DNA from: Streptoalloteichus tenebrarius
Lineage (GTDB): Bacteria > Actinomycetota > Actinomycetes > Mycobacteriales > Pseudonocardiaceae
DNA: 64,000 bases
Assembly: GCF_024171885.1 (NCBI RefSeq)
Contig: NZ_JAMTCP010000002.1
Coordinates: 1 to 64,000, forward strand
Direction: 5' to 3'
Under the pieces are notes generated by a model that made no database searches, was not told where the DNA came from, and saw nothing but the letters and a program-made list of their open reading frames with translations. The translations under genes were made by a program, and so were the position numbers. Shown here one piece after another: positions 26,404-35,257 of this stretch (positions are counted from its first letter, which is position 1; each line of letters starts with the position of its first letter).

Positions 26404-27615
26404 TCACCAGAGGCCGCGGGAGCGGGCGAGGCGGCCGACCGCGAGGGCGACCCGCAGGACCAGGGCGTCCCGGGGGTCCGACGCGTTGCGGCCGGTCAGC
26501 TCGGTGACCCTGCGCAGCCGGTAGCGCACGGTGTTGGGGTGGACGAAGAGCTGCCGGGCGCAGCTCTCCAGCACCCCGCCCACCTCCAGGTAGGCGTCCA
26601 CGGTCTCCAGCAGCGAGCCGCCCGCGTCCACCAGCGGGCGCACGACCCCGTCCACGAGCTGGCGCTCGGCCTCGGGGTCGCCGGCCAGCGCCCGCTCCGG
26701 CAGCAGGTCGGTGGAGCGGACCGGGCGGGGGGCCGCCGGCCAGGCGACCACCGCCCGCAGTCCGGACAGCGCGTCCTGCGCGCTGCGGTGCGCCTCGGCC
26801 AGGCTCGACATCGTCGGCCCCGCCACCACGGGCCCCGAGCCGAAGGCGGTGGCCATCCTGGTCAGCACCTCGTGCCCGGCCGGCCCGTCCACCGGGCCGG
26901 CGAGCACGACGACCAGCCGGGAGCCCTGGACGCCGATCAGCACCGGCCGGCCCGCCCTGGCCGCGCGGCTGCGCACCTCGTAGACGACCTCGGGCGGGTC
27001 CTCGGAGGTCGGGTTGCCGACCAGCACGGTCGCCTCGGCCGCCGGGTCCCAGCCGAGCGCGGCGGCGCGGGAGAGCAGGGACTCCTCGGCGTCGCCCCTG
27101 ACGATGCCGTCGACGACCAGGGCCTCCAGCCGGGCGTCCCACGCGCCGCGCGCCTCGGCGGCGGCGGCGTAGGAGGTCGCGGCGGCGAAGGCGATCTCCC
27201 TGCCGTAGCGCAGCACCGCCTCGGTGAGCACCGCGCGTTCGGCGTCGTCGGCGGCCAGCGTCGGCAGTTGCTGCTCGAACACCTCGATCGCGATCCGGAC
27301 CAGCTCGACGGTCTGCCGCAGGCTCACCCACCGGGCGAGGTCCCTGGGCGCGCCGCGGAACGCCTCGGCGGTGAGCCGGATCGCCTGCTGCGGGTCGCGC
27401 AGCCAGGCCACGAAGCCGGCGACGCCGTTCTGCGTCACCAGCAGGACGCCGGAGCGCTGGTCGGCCGACAGCCGGCGGAACCACGGGAGCTGCCGCTCCA
27501 TCGCCGTGATGCTGGCGGCCGCCATCCCGCCCGAGGCCCGCTCCAGCTTGCGGAGGGTGTCGGACGACAGGTCGGGGTGGTCACTGCTCCGTTCGTGGGC
27601 AGCCGCGCTGCTCAT
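26404..27615 (-). CDS. fasR: FasR-type (PucR family) regulator of fatty acid synthesis
   Basis: A 403-residue regulator with a C-terminal PucR-type helix-turn-helix (ARQLFVHPNTVRYRLRRVTEL) and an N-terminal domain matching FasR (HPDLSSDTLRKLERASGGM, ITAMERQLPWFRRLSADQR). In Streptomyces coelicolor fasR lies directly upstream of fabD and activates the FAS operon. Here it is on the same strand but separated from fabD by about 1.9 kb holding three small loci. ATG 27615 is the best start; an ATG at 27627 is also possible. Confidence 0.93.
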   Translation of the reverse strand: MSSAAAHERSSDHPDLSSDTLRKLERASGGMAAASITAMERQLPWFRRLSADQRSGVLLVTQNGVAGFVAWLRDPQQAIRLTAEAFRGAPRDLARWVSLRQTVELVRIAIEVFEQQLPTLAADDAERAVLTEAVLRYGREIAFAAATSYAAAAEARGAWDARLEALVVDGIVRGDAEESLLSRAAALGWDPAAEATVLVGNPTSEDPPEVVYEVRSRAARAGRPVLIGVQGSRLVVVLAGPVDGPAGHEVLTRMATAFGSGPVVAGPTMSSLAEAHRSAQDALSGLRAVVAWPAAPRPVRSTDLLPERALAGDPEAERQLVDGVVRPLVDAGGSLLETVDAYLEVGGVLESCARQLFVHPNTVRYRLRRVTELTGRNASDPRDALVLRVALAVGRLARSRGLW

Positions 27616-27888
27616 AACGGCCAGCATCGCACGTCGCGGCGACAGCTCCGCGCAGGTCCCCGCTGGTCGTCCGCATCGTCCGGAAAGTCCGTCGCGGGCC
27701 GTCTCCGGCCTCGTCGACGCTGTGCGGCGTGGTGCGACCGGCCGGCGAGCGGAATCGTGTCGCGGGACTTGCGGGGTCGACGGCGTCGACGGCCTGGACG
27801 CGCTGACCCGCTGGTCGGCGACCGGCTCGTCGGCAGGGTGAGCTGATGCTGGGAATGCCGTGCAACCGATTGGTGTCGACTCGGCGTC

Positions 27889-28203
27889 GTGGTCTTCGAC
27901 GACACGTGTTGGGGACGCGGTTACGCCACCGACGCGCTCCGCCTGTGGACGAACTATTTGTTCGCCACCAGGGACGCGCTCCGACTGGACCACGCCACGT
28001 ACTCCGGCAATCCGGCGATGGTGGCGGTGGGCCGCCGACCGGGATTCGTGGAGGAGGGGCGCTTCCGGCGCGCCCGCGGGTGGAGCGGCGCGGTGCACGA
28101 CTCGGTCGTGCTGGGAGTGCCGCGCGAGGAATGGCTCGCCCAGTGCGGAAGGCCCACCAAACACGCCTCGTGCGGAGACGGCGACGTCCACCTCACCCCG
28201 TGA
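27889..28203 (+). pseudogene. N-terminally truncated GNAT acetyltransferase
   Basis: The 104-residue frame begins within the acetyl-CoA-binding motif of RimJ/RimL-type acetyltransferases (TCWGRGYATDALRLWTNYLF) and keeps the C-terminal part (GFVEEGRFRRAR ... PREEW). The first ~70 residues of the fold are missing, and no upstream frame supplies them. It probably cannot be active. Confidence 0.6.
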
Positions 28204-28370
28204 CCCGGCTGTCCCAATCCGTTCGTCGCGGAATCTGTCACGGTGGCCCATTTCCGTGGCGGAGGGTGTCGGCAGAATTGCTGAATTTGCCGAGTGACCT
28301 CACCCTGAATTAACACATAGATTGCGTCCGCACGGACCCGTGCATTCCCTGCCAGAGAGGGAGGTCCGTT

Positions 28371-30026
28371 TTGCGGACTGGCTTCGGATCAACCGGGTTC
28401 AGACGCGGCGCCGCCGTGGTCGCGGGACTCGTGGCGTTGGTGGGCACGCAGGTCACGCTCGGCACCGCGGCGGCGGCGGAGCCGTCGGCGGTTCCGGCCG
28501 GACTGGAGGAGTTCTACGGCCAGCAGGTGTCGTGGGCGGCGTGTGAGCGGCCCTACCAGACGCTGGAGTGCGCGACCCTCTCGGTCCCCCTGGACTACCG
28601 GGCGCCGGACGGGGAGCGCATCGCCGTCACGATCAGCAGGAAGAAGGCCGCCGACCAGGCCAACCGGCGCGGCGTGCTGCTGCTCAACCCCGGAGGGCCC
28701 GGCGGCTCCGGCCTCCAGTGGCCGGACATCCTGGCCAACAGCCCCGTGGGCAAGGTCTACGACCTGATCGGCTTCGACCCGCGCGGGGTGGGCAGGTCGA
28801 CCGCGCTGCTGTGCGAGGTGGCCCCGGCGCTGGCCAAGGTGAACACCCGTCCGACCGACGCCGAGCTGCCCGCGTGGGCGGCGGACGCGCAGGCCAGCGA
28901 GGCCGGCTGCGAGCGCTCGGCCGGCGGGCTGCGGCCGCACGTCAACACCCCGAACACCGCGCGCGACATGGACGTCATCCGCGGCGTCCTCGGCGAGAAG
29001 AAGATCAACTACCTCGGGTACTCGTACGGCACCTACCTCGGCGCGGTGTACGGCAGCCTGTTCCCGAAGAACCTCAACCGCAGCGTGCTGGACTCGGCGG
29101 TCCACCCGGAGTGGATCTGGCGGGAGCAGTTCAAGCAGCAGGCCGTCGCCACGCGGCAGAACGTCGACCTGTGGGCCGAGTGGGTCGGCCAGCGCAACGC
29201 CACCTTCCGGCTCGGCAAGACCCAGGCCGAGGTGCTGGCCACCGTCGAGGACCTGGCGGCCAAGCTGGCCAAGAAGCCGGTGAGCGGCTTCGACCGCAAC
29301 TCGCTGGACCTGGTCGTCGGCACCGGCGCCCGGTACCGCCAGCTCTGGGACGACCTCGGCTACATCCTGCTGGATATCAAGAACACCACCACGACGGCGC
29401 CGACCGACGCGCTCACCGCGGCCGGGTTGATCCGCGACCTCGGGATCGCCGAGACGCGCAGCGGCGTGTTCGACACCGTGACCTGCGAGGCCGACTGGCC
29501 GCGTGACCTCACCGGCTACTACAGCGACATGAAGCTGTTCCGCGAGAAGTACCCGTATGGCTTCGGCGTGATGCGCGCCGCCCCGTGGACGTGCAGCTTC
29601 CGGTCGTTCACCCCGCCGGAGCGCCCGGTGGACCTCAAGCGCGACGGCTACCAGACCGGCCTGGTGATCCAGGCCGACGGCGACACGCAGACCCAGTACG
29701 ACGGCGGCCCGGCGATGGCGCAGCGGCTGCGCAACCACCTGATCTCGGTGGCCGACGAGGGCACGCACGGCTTCTACGGCTTCGGCAACGCGTGCGTGAA
29801 CCGGCACGTCGAGCGGTACCTGATCGACGGCGTGCTGCCGCCGACCCGCGTCACCTGCGCCGGCGAGGCGCGGCCGAACGTCCCCAGGGGCACCGAGTCG
29901 GTCGAGGCCGCCGCGAACGGCGCGATGACGCAGGGCCTGGCCGTCGGCGACGGGCGCGGCTCGTTGACCGACTCCGTCCGCGGGTACATCGCCGCGAACC
30001 GGCTGATGGAGAAGGTCTCCGGGTGA
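28371..30026 (+). CDS. Secreted alpha/beta hydrolase, tripeptidyl aminopeptidase type
   Basis: A 551-residue exported serine hydrolase. The signal peptide occupies about residues 1-36 (AAAA cleavage region). The alpha/beta hydrolase fold has NPGGPGGSG as oxyanion loop and the nucleophile Ser218 in GYSYGTYLG. The catalytic Asp lies around QADGDTQT and His in DEGTHGFYG, within a TAP-like C-terminal domain. Family role: removal of tripeptides or di/monopeptides from protein N-termini outside the cell. It starts at a TTG at 28371, 7 bases after GGGAGG. A close paralogue follows. Confidence 0.93.
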   Translation: MRTGFGSTGFRRGAAVVAGLVALVGTQVTLGTAAAAEPSAVPAGLEEFYGQQVSWAACERPYQTLECATLSVPLDYRAPDGERIAVTISRKKAADQANRRGVLLLNPGGPGGSGLQWPDILANSPVGKVYDLIGFDPRGVGRSTALLCEVAPALAKVNTRPTDAELPAWAADAQASEAGCERSAGGLRPHVNTPNTARDMDVIRGVLGEKKINYLGYSYGTYLGAVYGSLFPKNLNRSVLDSAVHPEWIWREQFKQQAVATRQNVDLWAEWVGQRNATFRLGKTQAEVLATVEDLAAKLAKKPVSGFDRNSLDLVVGTGARYRQLWDDLGYILLDIKNTTTTAPTDALTAAGLIRDLGIAETRSGVFDTVTCEADWPRDLTGYYSDMKLFREKYPYGFGVMRAAPWTCSFRSFTPPERPVDLKRDGYQTGLVIQADGDTQTQYDGGPAMAQRLRNHLISVADEGTHGFYGFGNACVNRHVERYLIDGVLPPTRVTCAGEARPNVPRGTESVEAAANGAMTQGLAVGDGRGSLTDSVRGYIAANRLMEKVSG

Positions 30027-30064
30027 TCCGCGCCGGCCGCCGAGCGGCCGGCGCACCCCTTCCC

Positions 30065-30112
30065 GACACTGTCCCTTCCTGACACTGTCCCTTCCTGACA
30101 CTGTCCCTTCCC
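30065..30112 (+). repeat. 16-bp tandem repeat between paralogous peptidase genes
   Basis: GACACTGTCCCTTCCT occurs three times in tandem (30065-30080, 30081-30096, 30097-30112, the last with one change). It is in the spacer just after the first peptidase gene. Confidence 0.85.
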
Positions 30113-30358
30113 GGCGCCGTCGCGCCCCCTCCACGGGGCGCGGCGGCGCCCGTGCGCGCGCCGCGTTCCGGCCGTGGTCACCGATTCCGCCACTCGACCG
30201 CATGATCCCGGACCTGTTTGCCCGTCCCGATCGGGTCCCGCCCTCCGAACCGGTCGCGGCCAGTGGTCGTCAACCATGCCATCGCGGGACTGACCAGGGC
30301 CGTCACCTCGGCATACGTTCGCAGGGCACCCTCCCCGTGGACGGCAAGGAGGTCCGCT

Positions 30359-32146
30359 GTGCGCTTCCATCCCTCGTCCCGGAGCCGGCCGAGTTGGAGG
30401 CGTCGGCACGGGCCGCGGCGCCGCGTCACTCTCGGCGTCGCGGGCCTGGCCGTGCTCGCGGCCGTGTTCTCGGTCGTTCCCGGGACCGTCCCGGTGTCCG
30501 GACCGTCCGGGCTCCTCACGGTGTCCGACGTCGACACCGACCCCGCGACCCCGGCGACGGCCCCACCGCTCGCCGACGGCGCCCTCCCGTCCGACCTCGA
30601 CGGCGTTCCGCGCGACACGCCCCCCGAGGCCGGCCACGACCCGCTGGCCGAGTTCCACCGCCAGCAGCCGACGTGGGCGCCGTGCTCGTTCAACGAGGCG
30701 CTGGAGTGCGCGTCGATCATGGTGCCGATGGACTACCGGCACCCCGAGGCCGAGCGGATCACGTTGGCGATCAGCCGGCGGAAGGCCGCCGACCCGGCCC
30801 GGCGGCGGGGCATCCTGCTGCTCAACCCGGGGGGACCCGGCGGCAGCGGGTTGCAGATGCCCAAGCTGCTGCTCGACCAGCCCACCGCGCAGGTCTACGA
30901 CCTCGTCGGGTTCGACCCGCGCGGCGTCGGCCGGTCCACCGCGCTGGCCTGCGAGCAGACGCCCCTGCTGTACAAGCCGGAGTCCCGGCCCACCGACGAC
31001 GTCTTCCCGTGGTGGGTGGCCTCGGCCAGGGAGTCCGAGGAGGCGTGCGCGCGGGCCGGCGGGGCGCTGCGGCCGTTCGTGAACACCCCGAACACCGCGC
31101 GGGACATGGACGTCATCCGCGCCGTGCTCGGCGAGGAGAAGATCAACTACGTCGGCTACTCGTACGGCACCTACCTCGGCGCGGTGTACGGGAGCCTGTT
31201 CCCGGAGCGGCTGGACCGCAGCGTGCTCGACTCCTCGGTGCACCCGGACTGGATCTGGCGGGAGCAGTTCAAGCGCCAGGGCACCGCCTACCGGGACAAC
31301 GTCGACGTGTGGGCCGAGTGGGCGGCCAAGCGCAACGCCACCCTCGGGCTCGGCGACTCGCGGGAGGCGGTGCTCGACACGGTCGAGCAGCTCGCCAGGA
31401 AGCTGTCCGTCCAACCGGTCAACGGCTACGACCGGTCGTCGCTGGACGGCGCGGTCGGGGTCGGGGCCCGCTACCGCCCCCTGTGGGCGGACCTGGCCAA
31501 GGTGCTCAGGACGCTGCGGGACGGGGGTTCGGCGGAGGCCACGCGGGACGCGGTGCGCGCCGGCCAGCTCATGACCGACGTGGCGTTGGCCGAGCTGCGT
31601 GCCGGCGTGTTCGACACCGTGACCTGCGAGGCGGACTGGCCGCAGGACACCACGGCCTACCTGGAGGACATGCGGATCTTCCGGGAGCGGTACCCCTACG
31701 GCTACGGCGTGATGCGCGCGGTGCCGTGGCCGTGCACCTTCCGCAGCTTCCTTCCGCCGGAGCGCCCCGTGCCGCTGCGCCGCGCGGGTTACCCGGTCGG
31801 CCTGGTCGTGCAGGCGGCGGGCGACACGCAGACCCAGTACGCCGGCGGCCCCGCGATGGCCGCGCGACTGGCCCACCACCTGATCACCGTGCTCGACGAG
31901 GGCGAGCACGGCATGTACGGGTTCGGCAACACCTGCGTGGACCAGCGGGTCAACGCCTACCTCGTCGACGGCATGCTGCCGCCGACCCGGTCGGAGTGCC
32001 CCGGCCGGTCGCGGCCGGACGTGCCGGAGGACCCGGTGGGGCAGCCGCCGAACAAGCCCACCACCGAGGTCGTCCCGGAGACGTCGGTCGCGCAGTCGGT
32101 CGAGCACTACCTCCAGGACGGCCGCATCCTCGAACGCGCCTTCTGA
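30359..32146 (+). CDS. Secreted alpha/beta hydrolase, tripeptidyl aminopeptidase type (paralogue)
   Basis: A 595-residue paralogue of the preceding gene with the same NPGGPGGSG, GYSYGTYLG and QAAGDTQT/DEGEHGMYG motifs. It has a longer, Arg-rich N-terminus with one hydrophobic segment (VTLGVAGLAVLAAVFSVV, about residues 24-42) and an Asp/Pro linker, so it may be membrane-anchored or slowly cleaved rather than freely secreted. The GTG at 30359 follows AAGGAGG with a 6-base spacing; the frame is open further upstream. The pair probably arose by tandem duplication. Confidence 0.92.
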   Translation: MRFHPSSRSRPSWRRRHGPRRRVTLGVAGLAVLAAVFSVVPGTVPVSGPSGLLTVSDVDTDPATPATAPPLADGALPSDLDGVPRDTPPEAGHDPLAEFHRQQPTWAPCSFNEALECASIMVPMDYRHPEAERITLAISRRKAADPARRRGILLLNPGGPGGSGLQMPKLLLDQPTAQVYDLVGFDPRGVGRSTALACEQTPLLYKPESRPTDDVFPWWVASARESEEACARAGGALRPFVNTPNTARDMDVIRAVLGEEKINYVGYSYGTYLGAVYGSLFPERLDRSVLDSSVHPDWIWREQFKRQGTAYRDNVDVWAEWAAKRNATLGLGDSREAVLDTVEQLARKLSVQPVNGYDRSSLDGAVGVGARYRPLWADLAKVLRTLRDGGSAEATRDAVRAGQLMTDVALAELRAGVFDTVTCEADWPQDTTAYLEDMRIFRERYPYGYGVMRAVPWPCTFRSFLPPERPVPLRRAGYPVGLVVQAAGDTQTQYAGGPAMAARLAHHLITVLDEGEHGMYGFGNTCVDQRVNAYLVDGMLPPTRSECPGRSRPDVPEDPVGQPPNKPTTEVVPETSVAQSVEHYLQDGRILERAF

Positions 32147-32164
32147 CCCGCGACGGGGCCACAG

Positions 32165-32217
32165 TGTCCATATCGGACATGGCGCCCCCAACGTCCACTA
32201 TGTCCACTTTGGACATA
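32165..32217. promoter_or_regulatory. Two short GTCC/GGAC inverted repeats
   Basis: TGTCC-N5-GGACA at 32165-32179 and TATGTCCA-N3-TGGACATA at 32199-32217. They are richer in A/T than the surroundings and share the GTCC/GGAC core. They may be operator sites or an extra hairpin in front of the terminator. Confidence 0.35.
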
Positions 32218-32227
32218 CCGGGCGGAT

Positions 32228-32274
32228 GACGCTCCCCGGCCCGGCCCCTCCCGGGGGTCGGGCCGGGGAGCGTC
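32228..32274 (+). terminator. 16-bp hairpin terminator
   Basis: Arms 32228-32243 and 32259-32274 are perfectly complementary with a 15-base GC-rich loop. It follows the second peptidase gene. Confidence 0.75.
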
Positions 32275-32430
32275 GCGCGGCGGCGGTCGATTTCACTCCA
32301 CTGTGGACACTCTGGGTGCCTGACGTCGTATTTCGCCCGTTCGTGCCACCAGGTTCGAATTGCCGGGTCGTCGGCACTGAGAAACGATCAAACGTGAGGA
32401 CGGACACATCTGCCTGGTGAGGAGCGCACC

Positions 32431-33315
32431 GTGGGCGAGGAACTGCGCCGGGGCTTCGGCGACGCGTGGTCCGCGGTGATCACGTTCGTCCCCAAGCTGA
32501 TCGGCTTCCTTCTGGTCCTGCTCATCGGCTGGCTGATCGCCAAGGGCCTGTCCAAGGCGGTCCACCTGCTGCTGACCAGGACCGGCTTCCCCCGCCTGGT
32601 GGAGCGGTCCGGCGTGGGCACCCTGCTCGCCCGGTCGCGGCTCGACGTCACGACGCTGATCGTCCAGCTCGTCTACTACTTCGTCCTGCTGATCGCGTTG
32701 CAGGTCGCCTTCGGCGCGTTCGGCCCCAACCCGGTGAGCGACCTGCTCACCGCGATCGTCGGCTACCTGCCCCGGATCGTCGTCGCGATCATCCTGGTGC
32801 TCGTCGCCGCCGCGGTGGCCCGGGTCGTGAAGGACCTCGTGACGCAGGCGATGGGCGGCCGGCCGCTCGGCCGGTGGGTCGGCACGGTGGCCTTCGTCTT
32901 CCTGGTGGCGCTGGGCGTCATCGCCGCGCTCAACCAGCTCGGGATCGCGACCTCGGTGACGCTGCCGGTGCTGATCACCGTGCTCGCCACGGTCGGCGGC
33001 ATCCTCGTCGTCGGCGTGGGCGGCGGTCTGGTCCAGCCGATGCAGCAGCGCTGGGGGCGCTGGCTGGACACCATCCAGGAGCAGGCCCGCGAGGCCCGGC
33101 AGCAGGCGGGAAGCGGAGCGCACCGCGCCGCGGGCGGGCCGCCGCCACCGCCGCAGGCCCCGCACGGGCACCCGGCCCAGCCGCGCCCGCACACCCCGCC
33201 ACCCGGGCCGCCGCAGCCGCCGCCACCACAGCCTCCGCCGCCCACGGCGCCGCCGGGTCCGCCCCCACCGGGCGTCGGTCCGACCGGCGGACCTCCACCC
33301 CACGGCTACTACTGA
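32431..33315 (+). CDS. Mechanosensitive-channel-like membrane protein with proline-rich tail
   Basis: A 294-residue protein with four to five membrane helices. The helix pattern (PKLIGFLLVLLIGWLIAKGL, then YLPRIVVAIILVLVAAAVAR) matches the conserved TM-helix repeat found in MscS-related and CmpX-like proteins, while the canonical MscS beta domain is absent. The last ~80 residues are almost entirely Pro/His/Gly with many polyproline runs, ending PPHGYY. The GTG at 32431 is preceded by GAGGAG. Role inferred: small-conductance channel or membrane-stress protein, with the tail as an interaction surface. Confidence 0.8.
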   Translation: MGEELRRGFGDAWSAVITFVPKLIGFLLVLLIGWLIAKGLSKAVHLLLTRTGFPRLVERSGVGTLLARSRLDVTTLIVQLVYYFVLLIALQVAFGAFGPNPVSDLLTAIVGYLPRIVVAIILVLVAAAVARVVKDLVTQAMGGRPLGRWVGTVAFVFLVALGVIAALNQLGIATSVTLPVLITVLATVGGILVVGVGGGLVQPMQQRWGRWLDTIQEQAREARQQAGSGAHRAAGGPPPPPQAPHGHPAQPRPHTPPPGPPQPPPPQPPPPTAPPGPPPPGVGPTGGPPPHGYY

Positions 33316-33337
33316 GCCCCTCCGACCACGCTCACCC

Positions 33338-33369
33338 CGGGCCCGGCGGTCCTCCAACCGCCGGGCCCG
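33338..33369 (+). terminator. 13-bp hairpin terminator
   Basis: Arms 33338-33350 and 33357-33369 are perfectly complementary around a 6-base loop, 22 bases after the stop. Confidence 0.7.
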
Positions 33370-33875
33370 CTCCTGTCCGGCGTCCCATGCCCGTCGCCCG
33401 GGCGCTGCGGCAACCGGGCCGACTCGACCGCCCAGGGGCGAGGCGCCGCGGCCACCATCCGCCGCGAGAGCTGTTCGGCTCCGTCGCGCAGGAAGGCTCT
33501 CGGGTGACCTTCCGCTGGGACGATGTCGGCGATCGGGTCGGCGGCCGCACCTGACGGCACGGGTGGCTCTCCGTCGGGACAATGTCGCCGATTCGGTAGG
33601 CGGCCACGGCCGCCGCACGGGTGGCCTTCCGTGCGGGGGCGATGGGGCAGACGGGTCGGGGGCGGATCGAGGTCGGCCCCGGTCAGGAGATGCCGGTCAT
33701 CTCCACGCTCGGACTCGTTCACCCACCTCGGCGTCATCACCGATCTTTCGCCCGTTCGGGGCCGGTGAGCGGCCGGTTTCCGTCAGACCCGACTGGGACC
33801 GTGGAAATCGGGGGGACCCCCACCTGATGCATCACCCGCGATGATCTTGGGGGCTGGTCGGAGCGGGACCGCCCG
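33370..33875. other. 500-base intergenic region with degenerate repeats
   Basis: No supportable gene. It holds the ~59-bp imperfect repeats at 33501-33660 and a slightly A/T-richer patch (33715-33850). Short open frames here lack protein character. Confidence 0.45.
33501..33660 (+). repeat. Imperfect ~59-bp tandem repeat, about 2.5 copies
   Basis: Units begin near 33501, 33560 and 33618. Each opens with CGGGTG(A/G)CC/CTTCCG and continues through GGGAC(G/A)ATGTCG(G/C)CGAT and CGGCGGCC; the third copy breaks off. Divergence between copies is about 20-30 percent by eye. Confidence 0.6.
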
Positions 33876-34061
33876 TCACCAGGCGCAGGCGGTGTCCGGC
33901 TCACAACACGGCGCGAGGTAGCGGCAGGTCGGGCAGATCCACTTCGAGCCGTTGCCGTAGGGGACGAGGTCGTCGGCCTCGCACTGGGGGCAGGGCAGCG
34001 TGGCGCGGCGCGCCGCGGGCTGGCGGGTCGGTCGCGGCTCGGTGGTGGTCGGCTCGGGCAC
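33876..34061 (-). CDS. Small zinc-ribbon protein
   Basis: A 61-residue protein read from the GTG at 34061. After a Thr/Pro/Arg-rich start it has two CxxC knuckles (CPQC and CPTC, 20 residues apart), typical of a zinc ribbon, and a Cys-rich end (CCEPDTACAW). The frame is open further upstream, but the GTG gives a compact protein. It probably binds zinc; its partner is unknown. Confidence 0.6.
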   Translation of the reverse strand: MPEPTTTEPRPTRQPAARRATLPCPQCEADDLVPYGNGSKWICPTCRYLAPCCEPDTACAW

Positions 34062-34232
34062 GGCTCGACCGTAGCTCGCGGGTCGCCGAAGCGCGGACCG
34101 ACACCGGGTCAGCCTCCCTGGCGCGGCGACTCTGTCGCACATCTTTGCTGGTCACCTGTGGTGGACCTCACCGGGGTGAATCCTGGGTGCGGAATGCGGC
34201 GGGGGCGGAGGATGTTGAGCGAACAAGGTGAT

Positions 34233-34362
34233 CGTGCGCTCCGGGGCTCGGTGGAAGTCCGAACCGGCGGTGACAGCCCGCGACCCGCCAACAACCAGTT
34301 GGCGGTTGACCCGGTGGAACTCCGGGGCCGACGGTGAAAGTCCGGATGGAAGGTGGCGCACG
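34233..34362 (+). promoter_or_regulatory. FMN riboswitch (RFN element)
   Basis: The conserved RFN core is readable: GAACCGGCGGTGACAGCCCG, then GACCCGGTGGAACTCCGG and GCCGACGGTGAAAGTCCGG, ending ATGGAAG. The P1 helix pairs CGTGCGC at 34233-34239 with GCGCACG at 34356-34362. A variable hairpin (CCGCCAAC ... GTTGGCGG) occupies the usual P3-proximal position. It lies 78 bases upstream of the riboflavin transporter start; in actinobacteria such switches usually block translation or transcription when FMN is plentiful. Confidence 0.95.
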
Positions 34363-34440
34363 CGTGCCGGCGGTCGGTGCTGCGCGCCGTCCGCCCGCCG
34401 CGTCCTACCCCCGCCCCGGCCGTCGGGAAGGGAGGACGCG

Positions 34441-35073
34441 GTGGAGGTTCTGCTGCACCACGGTCTGGTGGTGTTCGGGCAGCGGATCGCGTGGGCGGAG
34501 CTGATCGGTCAGTTGTGCGCCCTCGCGGTGGTCTTCCTGGCCGACCGCCGCACGTTGTGGACCTGGCCGGTGCAGGTCGGGGCGACCGTGCTGCTGTTCG
34601 CGGTGTACTCCTCCGCGCACCTGGGCGGCCTCGCGACCAGGCAGGTCGTCATCTTCGCGATCTCGGTCTACGGCTGGTGGGCGTGGACACGCCGGCGCGA
34701 CCCGGTCTACGGCGTCGTCGTGCGCCGGGCCAGCGGCGCGGAGCGGGTCGCGATGGGGGCGGCGATGCTGCTGGGCACCGTCGGCGTCGCGTGGCTGCTG
34801 ACCGCGCTGGACGCCTCGTGGGCCCCGTGGCCGGACGCCTGGATCTTCGTCGGCACCCTCGTGGCGTTCGCGGCGCAGGGGATGGGCCTGGTCGAGTTCT
34901 GGCTGGTCTGGCTCGCGGTCGACGCGGTGGGCGTGCCGCTCCAGATCGCCTCCGGCCTGTGGTTCAGCGCGGCGATCTACGTCGTCTTCGCCGCCCTGGT
35001 GATCATGGGCTGGCGCCACTGGACCCGCACGGCGGCGGACGCGCGCGCGGCGGCCGTCGCCGTGACCGGCTGA
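34441..35073 (+). CDS. ribM: Riboflavin transporter, PnuC-type
   Basis: A 210-residue membrane protein of the PnuC fold with about seven hydrophobic segments and the family-type WAWTRRRDPVYG loop after helix 3. PnuC-like proteins move vitamins by facilitated diffusion, with intracellular phosphorylation trapping the substrate. The FMN riboswitch immediately upstream identifies riboflavin as the likely substrate, as for RibM/PnuX of Streptomyces and Corynebacterium. The GTG at 34441 follows GGGAGGA. A hairpin at 35099-35128 ends the unit, which is a single gene. Confidence 0.93.
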   Translation: MEVLLHHGLVVFGQRIAWAELIGQLCALAVVFLADRRTLWTWPVQVGATVLLFAVYSSAHLGGLATRQVVIFAISVYGWWAWTRRRDPVYGVVVRRASGAERVAMGAAMLLGTVGVAWLLTALDASWAPWPDAWIFVGTLVAFAAQGMGLVEFWLVWLAVDAVGVPLQIASGLWFSAAIYVVFAALVIMGWRHWTRTAADARAAAVAVTG

Positions 35074-35098
35074 TCCCGCCGAGCCGCGCCCCGGCCCT

Positions 35099-35128
35099 GA
35101 CGGCCCGTCACCGGTGTGACGGGCCGTC
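35099..35128 (+). terminator. 12-bp hairpin terminator
   Basis: Arms 35099-35110 and 35117-35128 are perfectly complementary with a 6-base loop. Confidence 0.7.
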
Positions 35129-35257
35129 GCGCACAGGGGCCGAGCGTGCGGTGAGTGAGGACTGGGCCGGTCGGCGGTTGACCCTGCAACGACCCGCTGG
35201 TGGGTTGGGGCCGGTAATCACTCCATCGAGTGAGGTGGTCACCGGAAGGAGTAGCCA

